Origin: Rhytidiadelphus loreus
Taxonomy: Eukaryota; Streptophyta; Bryopsida; Hypnales; Hylocomiaceae
NCBI GenBank assembly: GCA_947034895.1
Contig: OX344762.1
Span: 8,251,501 to 8,315,500, forward strand
Length of the DNA: 64,000 nucleotides
Reading direction: 5' to 3'
Shown: positions 24,635-36,082 of the stretch, piece by piece
Layout: every line of letters begins with the position of its first letter
How positions within the stretch are numbered: the stretch's first letter is position 1
Notes under the pieces: generated by a model
What the model was told of the DNA's origin: nothing
The model's database searches: none
The model's input: only the letters and a program-made list of their open reading frames with translations
Position numbers and translations under genes: made by a program

Positions 24635-24898
24635 GAGCATCTCCACCAATCTGTTATTGTATCCCTAAAAATTTAGGTAGAAGACCTCGGATGGGGATGG
24701 GGATACAGAAGCTTGCGCTCACCAATCTTGAAGCAAGATCTCTACCCCAAATTTATAGAGAACTCGATAAAATTTGGGCCCAATTTTCTATATTCAAGCT
24801 CATATAGAGAACACGCAAGGTCTCATCCCTATAAAGTCAAGGTTGATTGGATTGAGGTCCCAAGTTTAGGGAAAAAGGACTCCTTAATGGGGATGCTC
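24635..24898. mobile_element. PIF/Harbinger (Tourist)-type MITE
   Basis: The left end GAGCATCTCC and right end GGGGATGCTC form imperfect inverted terminal repeats, flanked on both sides by TTA (24632-24634 and 24899-24901). The 264-bp body is noncoding. A TTA/TAA target duplication with GAGCATCTCC-like ends is typical of plant Tourist-like MITEs. Confidence 0.75.
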
Positions 24899-25891
24899 TT
24901 AGATGGCTTCTCCAACCATTTTGGTGGAAGATAGTGTGGAAGATGTCCTACAAGTCGGTTTGTATGGATTGTCTATAAGGATTTAGCTTCAAACTATTTC
25001 TCATATTGTCTTGGTATGCACAATCCATTTGTAAAGAAGGGATTTGATTTTTGTAAGAGATCTACCAAATGAATCAAAAATATCTAATTTGCAAGGAATC
25101 CTACTGCATAGGACAATTTTCGGTTAGGCTATCAGTAGAAAAATCATTCATTTTTTATGCTAGTATCATCTAAACAATTGATTAACAAAGAAAGAAGATA
25201 CTATAAGGTTCTATCACGGCTAAAGATGTTTTCACAAACATATCTCTGATACTAGGCTCATAATTAACTCTAAATGAGATAATGACCATTATGTAATCAC
25301 CATTTTATTTAGGGTAGCAATTTTGGATGGATTTTTTTAATTTTTAATTTTTTATGCAAATTGGACTATTATTACTATTATTTATATGTTTCAAATGAAG
25401 ATTACTAGTATTAAAAAAAAAGAAAAAGAAAAAGTATCTTTTATAATACGAATGTTGAAAATTTACTAGAAGATGAGAAAAGAATGTTTTTCATTATTAA
25501 TTGTTATCCACTTTTCACCAAACATTGTAAAATATGATTTTAGATAAATAAAATGAAATTTTAAACTACACCCTAAAATATGTTTGTTTTTTAATGAATT
25601 TCAAATTTAAATGCGTTTAAATGAAACCTAAATAGATTGTGCCTTCAAGGGACAAAATGGATTTTGGGCAAGTTCCTATGAGCTCAAATTTTGATGAAAC
25701 TTTTTTAATTTTCTTGTAAGATAGAAAAACTAATTAACTTTTGGAGAGTATTTTTTTTTTCAATTGATGCTTGGGTGCAAAAGTTATACCACAATGAGTC
25801 AAAAACTAAACTCAATGGTTAGGAAAAAAATCTACAAAAATTTGAAATAAAAAATCAAGCTATTTTTTCTCATAGATTGTATTTTTATCTA

Positions 25892-26362
25892 AGGTAAATC
25901 TGCCCATTATAGTCAAATGATCCATAGTGGTCACCTACTAAATGACCCCATTACGGTTTTTTCATTTTTTCCAGATTTTGGCTTCAATGCATGTTTTACA
26001 TGACAATAATGAAGTGGTTAGCGACTTCATTAAGAACTTTCAATTTTTCAATGAGAGTTCATTGTGAGAATTGACTTTTTAGGCCTTCCATGTTACAAAA
26101 GATTTTGACTGCTTTAGGTGAGCCAAATGAGCATGATGGATTTAGATTTTGTTGGTTTTAAGGTAGTCTACAAACTCTTATGGGTAAAAATGCATTGAAC
26201 ACTTCAAAAATTCATAACAAATTCATACTTTGTCAAAAAAACATAATTTCAATTGCTCTCACTATTTCTCACACTTGTACTACTATGGGAAACAAATTGA
26301 AAATTTTTAGTAACCACATGATGTCAAATTCCTTATTATGACCACAATGGGCTAGTTTACCT
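25892..26362. mobile_element. Tc1/mariner-like MITE, TA target site, copy 2
   Basis: Left end AGGTAAATCTGCCCATTATA and right end (read inward) AGGTAAACTAGCCCATTGTG are inverted repeats with a few mismatches, flanked by TA on both sides. Interior blocks TTTAGGTGAGCCAAATGAGC, ACTTCAAAAATTCATAACAA and ATTCATACTTTGTCAAAAAA match copies at 16.0 and 35.5 kb. Noncoding. Confidence 0.75.
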
Positions 26363-26801
26363 TATATAGAAAGTTTTGATTCATTTCCAATTTAGATTCG
26401 TGATGCAAAAGTTATGGAGCATCTTGTTTTGCAAGCAATCAGAGCATCTTTTTGGATAAATACCATATAGGATCTGTTGTTGAACTCAATTTTCACATTT
26501 AAAGAATAATAGAAAGTTCTATAGGCTTAATTTTGATTATTGGAATAATCTCACTATTGAGAATAGTGTGTTTTAATTCCATCTTAGAGCTATTAATGAT
26601 TTAGTTTTTCCTCTTTCAAGTACCTTCTTCGACTTAAATTTTTTTTTAAAGAATGAAATCTCTTTATTTTCTTAACTTTTATTTTCCATATATTCTCAAT
26701 TTTTTTAAATTCAAAACCCATAGAATGAAATTGTTAAGTTAAAAAATTTCAAAGACTTATAAACTACCATTACATGATTTTCTGCAGCAGTTAAGGATTG
26801 C

Positions 26802-27045
26802 GAGTTCCCTGACGTTCCCTTGCGTCAGGAACTCCGCCACGCAGCTTGCTAACGTGGTCAAGAGACGACCACGTCAATGGGCATTAAAAATTTATTTTTT
26901 ATATAAAAAAATAATTAACTAATATTTTTTATTCTTCATTTTAATATTTAATATTTTTTTAATATTTTATTATTATTTTTTATCCAGACCGCATAGGCTG
27001 GTTTCCAACAACGAGAACCAGCCTGAAACGGCCCTCCCGGAGGCC
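26802..27045. repeat. Hairpin-bounded AT-rich island A
   Basis: Four perfect or near-perfect hairpins flank an AT-only core. On the left are 26802-26834 (GAGTTCCCTGACG against CGTCAGGAACTC) and 26852-26874 (ACGTGGTC against GACCACGT). On the right are 26995-27024 (AGGCTGGTT against AACCAGCCT) and 27030-27045 (GGCC..TCC against GGAGGCC). The core, about 26885-26982, is nearly pure A/T. The hairpin arms are GC-rich and stand out sharply from the surroundings. Confidence 0.7.
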
Positions 27046-28127
27046 TGATTCCCATCTAATTGTAGATGTTTGAAACATGATCTACAACCCTTAGACACTT
27101 CAGTAATATTGACATACATCAAAAGAAGATATTTATATAGTGTGTAATTTGGATTAATTAGTATGGTTTCCTTTAAAAACCCTATTCAATGTAGTATATT
27201 GTGGTGCCAAAAAATATGATTTCTTCACTTTGAATGAATTTATCTTACAATCCATATAGCCAAAGTGTTTTGAAATTTATACCCCACATTCTCATACTCG
27301 TCTGTTGTAAGATCCTACGGCTAGATATTCAAAAATACCATTAAATTTTTTTTTCTTCACAATAGAAATGGTAGTCTTGAGCAATTTTAGACAAAATTAA
27401 AAAGAAAAAGCCTTGGTTCTTTGGGGGTTAAATTAATATAGTGTGAAATAATATTGTACCATGAAGGTAGTAGTGAAGGCTATCAACGTCCTAGAGGTAA
27501 AGATACCCTAACTACCTCCAATAGACTCTTCATTCATGTTGGTTCTTAAGACAAATGTTATTATTATTATTACTTTAAAGGGAAGATTGACAAAAAAATA
27601 TCTCCAAAAATAAATGCTACAATTTTCAAGGATTTATTTATTCAAAAACAATTTTTGCTTGGAAAAAAAAGGTGATAGCAAAATATTTTATTTTTTTAGC
27701 ACTTGCTAAATCACATTTTCTAAAAAGAAATTTAAATATTTGGTAGTAGGTGTTGCCCTTGACCAAAGGTGTAACATAGTATTGTACTCCTTTAGTCTTG
27801 AATTAAATGGTCTGTTGCAAGAAAGTCTATGAGACTAAGAAAGACACTAATTTTTTTGACATTTAAGAGGTTAGGGGTTAGGATTTAAAATTTAGGACTT
27901 GGAGTTGAGGATTTCATTTTTTTTGTATCTTTGAAATATAGTTGTCTTTAGATGTTGATGCAACATGACTCTAGAAAGTGGAGAGAGTACTCCAAAATGT
28001 ACAACTATGGAGAAAGATTGACTAGAATGATCATGGAATTACCTACTCACATCTACTGTAGTGCAAACATTGTTCAATGTGCTCATGACACTATGGCTTT
28101 GAGTAGATCATAGAGTTTTGTAGCAAT

Positions 28128-28253
28128 CATAGAATTTTGAATTGTGGGTGTTATAGCCACTTTTGGGTGCATAGAGTTTTGTATTGTGGTTGTTACAACC
28201 ACTTTTGGGTGCATAGAGTTTTGTATTGTGGCTGTTACAACCACTTTTGGGTG
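28128..28253. repeat. Three-copy 42-bp minisatellite
   Basis: Three exact-period units begin at 28128, 28170 and 28212, each of the form CATAGAGTTTTGTATTGTGG followed by a TGTTACAACCACTTTTGGGTG-like half. The first unit is diverged, and a partial unit precedes it. A short minus-strand frame runs through the repeat without other support. Confidence 0.9.
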
Positions 28254-29285
28254 CATATGGATGCATAGTGACACTTCTGTCACTATGTGCTCAAAATTTT
28301 AATTAATTAATTTTAAACTCCCTTCCAAACCCCCACATTAAAATTCATTTCCAAAAAAAATAAGGTGGATGAAGAACAAAATTATGTAGTGAAGATTTAT
28401 ACACTTCATTCAATAAATAAAATTTTACAATTTTTTGTTGAAGCTTGATTACTCAAAAGATTCAAAGTAATCTTACATCCTAATTATATACATATCATTG
28501 TTGAAAACAATATTAATTTCTTGTCCTATATACTTTAACTCCTAGTATGTATAATGCGCTTGGCCTTAGTGTTGCTCTCCAATACAATTGTATTGACTTA
28601 ACCCCTAAGTGCCTAAGCCTTTTCAAGTGTATTTTTCCCATGAAAAAAGAACATAGGCTTATAATTATCTCCATTGAAACAAAATGATTTTTTTTCAAAA
28701 TCTAACCGTATGGATGTTTGAAGAACTTGCTTATTAGTATGTACACCAATTTTGGGTGCAAAATTCCATAAGATTTGTGAGATTATAACAAGAGAAATGT
28801 ATGTTTTCTATTTTTTAAATGTTGTCCCCCTCCACAATGTTTCAGAAATTTGCACATAAAAGCTTTTTGGGATTAGAAGTGACATGAACAACTACAAATT
28901 GTGTTAGCACACTAAACTACCCTTTCAAAAAACTTAATATCACTTAAAAAGCTATTAAACTCATTACATAATCCACCTTGCAATTGTTGAGATGCAATTT
29001 TTTTAATAAGTATAATTCACAAATAACTCCAAATCAACACTTGCTTGTTTAAATTTTCAATGGTGAAAATCATGAAAACACTTTACTCTTTCGATTAGGA
29101 CCATTTTCAAAGCAAATGAATAAGTGGAAGTTTTTAGATCTCAAATCAAGTGAAATTGCTCAAAGCTGGAAAATGAAGTAGAATTAGCAAGCTATACTCT
29201 TCCACTAACGGACATAAATGGCTTTGGAGACCTCTCAACACTCAAATATGTACCTTTTTCAGTGAAAAATGAAAGTTTTGAATAG

Positions 29286-29407
29286 TTAACCCTAAAAACT
29301 GCCCAATTTTTTTTTAAAAACGGGCAAACGAATTTAACTGCCCACTTCAAAATGAGCCTGAAATTTCAGATCGACCATATATGGTCGATGAGGCAGTTAG
29401 GGGTTAA
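29286..29407. mobile_element. Short TTAA-flanked element with central palindromes
   Basis: The ends read TTAACCCTAAAAACTGCC and, inward from the right, TTAACCCCTAACTGCC, so they are inverted repeats on TTAA. Inside are two perfect palindromes, CTGAAATTTCAG (29359-29370) and the 20-bp ATCGACCATATATGGTCGAT (29370-29389). The 122-bp unit is noncoding and resembles a piggyBac-type MITE. Confidence 0.65.
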
Positions 29408-30610
29408 TGAAGGATCTTGAACAAATAACACATTTTTTTTTGTACTTAGTGCGTTACATACACCTTACTCTCTAATTTTTTTAAATTTCCTACTAAATCT
29501 TCTTAGTACGTTTTGTGCTGCTAGTTAGTGAAATGATAAGTGTTTTTTCCTTTCTGAATAAATCACTTACCACACTATTTGAAACATTCATCTTTTGATT
29601 TGAAGTATTCTTGTGAGGAGTTTCTTCTTGCAAACTAGTGACAAGAGCTTGTGAAGAAGTTGTTTTAGACCAAGACAATGAACTTGACACTTCACTGGGT
29701 GAATGCAAGAAACACCAGTACTATTTTGCGTCACAATTGGAATGACGGAGTTGCCCTTTGCCATACCTTTTGGGAAATGAAGTCCATGTACTTGAAATTT
29801 TTATTGGAGATGGCTAACTTGGAAGTCCTCAGATTCCTTATTTTTGAGAAATTTTGAAAAAAAATCCTTTAATTAAATTGTAATTTACCTAATTTGTCAC
29901 ACTTTGCGTTTTAGGGGTTTTAGTACTGTGGAGCATCCAAAAATGACGATGTATATCTAGGATTGTTGTGGGCTATTGCCACAATAGAAGGGAATGTGCC
30001 CACCAAAGGGCATTAAAAAAAACACAATTCTTTGTCTCCAATATGCATGCAAATAGGGGTCCCTTGCCCATAGCGCTCCAAACATTTATGATGGTTTCAA
30101 CTTTTAGTTTTTGGTGAAATGTAATCACTATCAAGTCTCTACAAATGGCCAATTTTTAGTTTTTTTTATTCATGATTTTCTAATTATTATTAATTTATAC
30201 TTAATTTTATCTACTTTTTGTGACAAACTGTCATTTTTTTTCAAAGAGTATTGTTTCAATATTATTAAGTACTCAAAAGTACTATTGGCCGTTGATTTTT
30301 CGGATCAACGGCTGAGATTGCTCCGTTTTGTAGTACTAGGAGTACTGGGTAGAAAAACGCAGTTTTGGCAGAACAATCCCTAAATCGTTTGGTGTTTCTT
30401 GCATCTACCCCACTTGGATTTGATTTGAAATAAACATCAATCATTGCATCACTACATTGGATCCTTTATAATATTTTGCATAGTATGCACATCAATTCTA
30501 TTGGAATATCATCCGTAGACTTAATGTAAACAATAGATGTTTTTTTGGACTTTTAGGAGACCGCAAGTTATAATGCTCTGATAACTAGGGAATGTGACTG
30601 TTGCAGTGAC

Positions 30611-30874
30611 ACCACAGTGGTCCTATGTGGCTGAGAGGCTGCCATCTCATTTTTCAACTTCTTTTTTTGAATTTTTTTTTTGAATTTTTTTTTTCAACTT
30701 TTTTTATTTTTGTTTTTGTTTTTGTTTTTGTTTTTGTTTTTGTTTTTTGTTTTTTCATTTCATTTCATTTGAAGAATTAAAATATTTTTTTGAATTTTTT
30801 TTCTTCTAACAGCCGGCTATTCTTTCATTGTGAGGGAGAACAATGAAGGGAATAGGCCTGAAATTCCGGAGGCC
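30611..30874. repeat. Hairpin-bounded T-rich island B
   Basis: The left flank contains CCACAGTGG. The middle (30650-30800) is T-rich, including a TTTTTG repeat. The right flank has palindrome AGCCGGCT (30811-30818), a hairpin TTCATTGT against ACAATGAA (30824-30847), then GGCCT/AGGCC (30855-30874). The terminal GGCCTGAAATTCCGGAGGCC resembles the right end of island A (AGCCTGAAACGG, CCCGGAGGCC), suggesting one repeat family. Confidence 0.55.
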
Positions 30875-31055
30875 CCATATGACATGTAATGCTACATTTT
30901 TTTTTTTTTTTTTTTTTTCCAATTTTTTTTGCTTCATTACAACTAGCAATTGGTAGTAAACGGTCTAATATATACACCTTCTTCTTCTTCTTCTTCTTCT
31001 TCTTTCATACTTCTTTTTCAAATTTAATTTCCAATTATTTTTACTTTTTTATTAT

Positions 31056-31454
31056 TCATGTAGTATACGCAAAAGATTGAGAATAGATGTCTTCTCCAAA
31101 GCCGTCATCATTGATGTTCTTTGCACATGTATTAACTACTTTCAAACCTTCACTTGAAACTCTTACAACTTGTTCATTTTGTTGTGTAAATACAACATGT
31201 GCTGAAACTCTCTTCACCAATACACAAGCGTTTTTCCTAATCCTAGTTCTTTCACCCACAATTTCCTCTTTGGTATCATAGTCATAAACCCTAAAATCAA
31301 CTTGCTCCAATTCTTTCATCTTCAATTCATCAAAAGATGGCAAATCAATTGCATCCCGAATTGCATCCTTCAATTCCATTAGAAAAATGGAATCATGTAC
31401 ACACGGAATTGAGTAGCTCTTATTGAAAGTAAAAAAGGTAAAGTGCACGGCCAT
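31056..31454 (-). CDS. Stand-alone DWNN (RBBP6 N-terminal-type) protein
   Basis: Single-exon frame of 132 aa starting at the ATG of MAVHFTFFTF. Residues about 1-90 look like the DWNN ubiquitin-like domain at the N-terminus of RBBP6/PQT3/Mpe1. Landmarks are MAVHFTFFTFNKSYSIPC, the ELKDAIRDAI helix, DFRVYDYDTKEEIVGE, and IRKNACVLVKRV, matching the family pattern of K-Y-x-I, LK-I, TxEEY and IPKNxSVxVRR. The usual CCHC zinc knuckle and RING finger are absent; after residue 90 the tail is unrecognised and acidic. The full-length proteins are E3 ligases and mRNA 3'-processing factors. This may be a DWNN-only isoform-like gene, a truncated copy or a retrogene. It is divergent to the LpxK fragment. 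Confidence 0.55.
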   Translation of the reverse strand: MAVHFTFFTFNKSYSIPCVHDSIFLMELKDAIRDAIDLPSFDELKMKELEQVDFRVYDYDTKEEIVGERTRIRKNACVLVKRVSAHVVFTQQNEQVVRVSSEGLKVVNTCAKNINDDGFGEDIYSQSFAYTT

Positions 31455-31769
31455 GTTTGAAAAGCTTAGTGACACGAAGCAAAAATAAATAAATATAATA
31501 TAGAAGTAAGCTACGATGAAGAAAAGGAGTGAATGGATATTTCTTTGAAATGGCAATACTAACTCCACAAACTATTTAGAACAAGAGTGAAGAGAAGAAT
31601 GAATGCAACAAGCAAGAGTGAAGAGAGAAGGGAAGCACTAGTAGTGTTTTATAGTTACCCATGTGCTTTTACTTTCACTTTTACTTTGATGTGAATAGTA
31701 GCCCCAACTTTTACTTTCCTGTGAACTCCTTTGCTTTTACTTTTAGGGACTGAACGAGAGCAAAGGTAG

Positions 31770-32884
31770 CGCTTTCCATTCTCCAACAGAGTGTTGGACG
31801 GAGAACCTGCAATGGACTGTCTTGATTCAATGACCACGCAGAAATCAAAGAACCATATGTGGAAATCCTGTGAAGAAACCACCGGGGTCGCAATTCATGA
31901 CGACGGGATGCAAGTCAGGGTCTCACTGCTGGTATTGTTTTTTTGCTTGTTAGTTGCTTCGTTTCATTGATCCTGGTTGCTGATGACCGTGACATCCATT
32001 TGAGCATTCTGCGTTTTGAGCTTGAAATTTGTGCATATTTTTCTAGTATTGTGAGAGAACTTGTGCCAAAGGAAGAAGATATCAGAGAATTGGATATCCT
32101 GATTATTCCTTGAAATAGCAGTTCGGCTCAAGGTGTTTGCCACTCTTTCAAGAATTTTATGATACTGTTCTATGTTTAAACACCGTGTTGACTGGATTTT
32201 AATGGATTCACACATACTGAATGCTTTGGTTGATGCAGCACTGGGCACTGGAACGTAATTTGGAGATTGTGATGATCAACGCTGTGTCGTTGTGGGGAAA
32301 CGGGAAACTTGTACCACGAGGACCTATGCGAGAGTCATTGGAAGCACTCGGGCGGGCACATGTGGTGGTTCTCCACCATTCTAAATTGGTACGCTCACTG
32401 TTTTTTTCCTTCACTAATAGAAACCCTCAGCCTCCCTTGAACACCTAGCCATGTAAAACCCATGTTAATTGTCTCAGAATTTAAGGCAGTTTCAAAGTAA
32501 TCCTTGCCAATTGTAACACTTTTTTTTTAAAGCAGATCTGGGTTCTCTACTAGTGCTTTTACCTTTTTCTGCTGGAGTGACAATACCGTGAGCTCTTATT
32601 GCTTTAAGTGTTAGCAACTCTTATAAATTACTTATTTGAACATGTGGGGTGGGGATATGCAGGTGCCAGCTGACAAGCTAAAGTCAGTTAGGCGTACATT
32701 AGAGCCTTTTTTGAAGGAAAGCTCCATTGTGCTAAGCAGTCACATGCGTCCTCTTTCCTTCTGGAGTCATACAGAAGCAAGCAACTCACTATCAGAGCTT
32801 CCTCTACTGATAGTCAAAGACGCTGTGATCCTTTGTGTATCAGCGGTGGGTTGCCCAGAGTCTCTTGAGCTCGTCCTTTTACAG
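31770..32884 (+). pseudogene. LPXK: LpxK (tetraacyldisaccharide 4'-kinase) fragment
   Basis: Three in-phase exons (31770..31913, 32239..32388, 32663..32884) encode about 172 aa from the middle of LpxK. The signature is HDDGMQ spliced to HWALERNLEIVMINAVSLWG, then GNGKLVPRGPMRESLEALGR and VVVLHHSKL. The third exon contains LKSVRRTLEPFLKESSIVLS and KDAVILCVSAVGCPESLELV. Plant LpxK phosphorylates a mitochondrial lipid A-like precursor. The N-terminal part with the P-loop and membrane anchor is missing: an in-frame TAG abuts the first exon at 31767. The C-terminal part with the DHH region was not found downstream. Splice sites look intact, so this is either a recent truncation or a gene whose other exons I could not see. 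Confidence 0.7.
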
Positions 32885-34599
32885 GTGCTTACGATGGCCT
32901 TGGAATGGCCTGTTGAATGTTGATCACAGTCCAGACAATCCATGCCAACCATTCTTTATTGGCTAATTTTTACTAGATTTCAACAGTAGAACTGAACTCT
33001 GTACAGCAAGCCTATAAAAACTTGATGTACGAAAATTCAACTATTTCATTCATTAGCCACCTTTTCTAGAAATATTGATAAGAAATAGTTTCAAATCGTT
33101 AGAAATTGCATTGTGAAGCTACCTAATAAACCAGAATAATATTCAAAATTTTCCAGAATTTGGAGTCCCACCTAAATTTCGGAGCCGCCCCTGGCCTACA
33201 AAAAAAGGAAAATGAAGAAAAGAAAGTGACTGGACTCCACAACATCGGTGCCATTCTACCATGATAGCACGTACAAGTAAATTGTGATACGAATAAGGTC
33301 AAAACACCCATTACCGTTCTGCAGTCCAATTCCATCAAGTAGACCAGCCCAATTCCGTCATCAACTTTGGCCCCAATTCCGCCTAAAATCCCCTCCAATT
33401 CCCTTCTTTTTATGACAAAATCAGAGAATTCTATGACAGAATCAGGGATTTTTATGACAACAAGGGTTACGTGTCACTCCATTAATAGAGAATATCTAGT
33501 ACTTGATTAGGCGGTAATGGGTTGTTTAGGGGACAATTTTGACCCCACTCTATAAATGGTTTTGTAATTTCAGGACTGACCACTTCAAAAATTCACAAAA
33601 ATTATAATTTTAATGGGAAAATTATAATTCCACTTGGGTTTGATCCGTGAAACAAAAACACACCTCTGAAAAATATGTGCCCTTCTTGAAATTAACCCCA
33701 ACATAGTCAGATTGCAAATCAGGGGGGTGATAGGTAGTTCTACCTTACCTAATGAGACATTCATGCGTGCACTCCTAAATTCAACACATTGATTCCACAT
33801 TTTTGCGTATTTTAATAACAAAAAAAAACGAAACGTACTGTAGCTAGCTAGTTTCTTTTTAGGAATTATTCATACCAATTTAAACCTCGACGCACCTATG
33901 TTCTTTGACAAGGTTACATACAGAACCTCACAGTACTGGAACCATGATTTCAAACTTTGCATTCAAAGCGCCTCGCCAAATCAAATACATAGCTCAAAAA
34001 CTTTGAAAGGATCAGCTTGTGGATACCACACCTGAAATTTTCCTAATAAGCAACTGCTCATAGGAAAGAGTAGGTTGGCAGGCGTACAATACCCATTATA
34101 GATCCTCTCCCAAATGTGTCCTTATCGACATCTTTTGCAATGTGTTATTCAGCCCTTGAAATGTTGGATAGATGTAGGTACGGACACAATTGTCCATGTA
34201 TATGCCTACTTTAATTGTGTAGTGAGCAAAGATTCACTTATGCATGGAGAAACAAATTTTAATAGTCAAGTTAACTAAGAAAATGTTGGACACTTAGTTA
34301 AATCTATTATCCAATAATCTCTTTGTGATTTGGCACCTCTAGACAAAGATTAGAGAGGGTTAGGGAAGTCTTTGGTTTGAGGATTCTAATCCCAATTGAG
34401 TCTTGTTGTATAAGGCCTCCTTCAGTCCTTCCATGAAATTGAGATTCTTCCTTGTTGGATGTAATGATCTTCCTTGTTGGATCTTCCAATTGCCTACAAT
34501 ATTAAGCCTCCTTATTCCAAAACCAATAACTATACAATAGCGGTCTAACCTTTCGTGTAGCATTGGTTGGCTTGTAAAGTGAGATTCTACTAAAGTTGG

Positions 34600-35130
34600 A
34601 GATACATTGTGCTCCAGCTGGAATGACTATCAAGGTATAGGCAAAGGAAGATAAAGCACCGTTGCAACATTGTAGTCAAGGTCTTTGTATGAGGTGGAAG
34701 TAACTATTACCATCCACTTAAGAACATCAGCCTAAGATGAAGGTAGTCACTCAAAAATGATATGATTTTTGGACAAATAGGTACATTCCTCATTTCTGCA
34801 TTGATCTTGAAAGTCATCCATTGGCTACTTTTGGGCCTTAGCATCCTTAGTCCTTATAAGGCTTACCTTGATAATAAGTCTCATCCTTTCAAAGTTGACC
34901 TTGTGATGACAAGGTGGCCTTAAGTGTCTAATGGATGACAAAGAATCCTTCTATATAAGATAGAAGTGCAGATGTTCATCTTTGGAATTTTGTATGAAAG
35001 GGGGAGGATTGCACAATAGTTTGACCTCCAATGAGTGTTATTGGTTTTTTTAAGGGAATGATTCACAAGTTACCAAAAATCATGATTTCCATTGTGACTT
35101 GTTTGGTGTTCCAAGGTCAATTTGAGTTTG
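34600..35130 (+). mobile_element. Decayed retroelement-like fragment, copy B
   Basis: The part 34.93-35.10 kb matches the fragment at 11.84-11.99 kb (GATGACAAAGAATCC, CAATAGTTTGACCTCCAATG, GATTTCCATTGTGACTTG). Here GAAAGGGGGAGGATTG precedes the shared TGCACAATAGTTTGACC, which looks like a polypurine tract followed by an LTR starting with TG. No coding domain survives. Confidence 0.4.
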
Positions 35131-35489
35131 ATTTTAAGGTTTAAACCCTAAAAGACTAGCAAGCGTTTTTTGACAATATAGAAATTTTGGGCTAGTATGT
35201 GTGAGTAGATATTTGCATAAATCACTTTTGGTCTAAGGTCAATAGGGGTAGTCACACATTTTTCACTGCATATACCCATTCTTCAAAGAATGGAGATGTG
35301 GCAACTCCCCATTGGCTCTTTATGGTAGAATATTCTTCTTCCATGAAATCTTCTCCACATCCATTATTCTCCTCCGAGGTTGAATAATGGGTGTAAAGAA
35401 AATTTCTTCATAGAGGTATATTCTCTTGCGCTCTTTGTACTCCTAAGTTTTACTGGAAAGGATCAAAGATAAAACATTTCATTGTAGTT

Positions 35490-35925
35490 AGAAATAGGAG
35501 TTTGGCCTCATGTTATTGTTGAAATTTTTTAATTTTTTTCCCCCATAAAGAAAAGTATGAGAATCAATGAGAGCAATTGAAATTATATTTTTTTTTGACA
35601 AAATATGAATTTGCTATGAATTTTTGAAGTGTTTAGTGCATTATGGTCCAAAAAAGTTCAGAACCAACAAAATTTGAATCCATGATGTTCATCTTGTTCA
35701 CCTAAAGCAATCATAATATTTTCTAGCATGAAAGGCCTAAAAGAGTCAATCCTTACAATGAATTCACATTGAAAAGTTGAAAGTTCCTATCGAGGTTTCT
35801 CACTATCATGCAAGACATGCACTGTGGCCTAAATCTCACATACTAACCCCCCCCCATAATGAGGTCATTCCCTAGGTGTCCACTATGGATCCTCTGACCA
35901 CAATAGGTTGTTTTACCAAATTTTT
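35490..35925. mobile_element. Tc1/mariner-like MITE, copy 3, reverse orientation
   Basis: Reverse-complemented, this region follows the 25.9-kb element block by block: GGATCCATAGTGG, ACTTTCAACTTTTCAATG, TGCTTTAGGTGAAC, ACTTCAAAAATTCATAGCAA and ATTCATATTTTGTCAAAAAA. The terminal AGGTAAAC repeats are eroded (GGTAAAACAACC at one end), so boundaries are approximate and the copy is older. Confidence 0.65.
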
Positions 35926-36082
35926 TCACATCTTCTACACAACACGAAAGGGGTGTCACACCTTCACCCAGAATTGCTCTTCATTGGCTCCTATTTTCTC
36001 TCACCAATTTCTCATTATTCATAGAAGTTTGGTAAGGAAGGTGTGACCACCCCTAATAAATGCGTATTCAAGGCATATCCTT

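Larger units (their letters stand above)
24902..31055. other. AT-rich repeat-laden region without genes
   Basis: Over 6 kb with no supportable coding sequence. Individually annotated inside it are a mariner-like MITE, two hairpin-bounded AT-rich islands, a 42-bp minisatellite and a short TTAA element. T-runs and a (CTT)n tract occur at 30896-31003. Confidence 0.6.
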
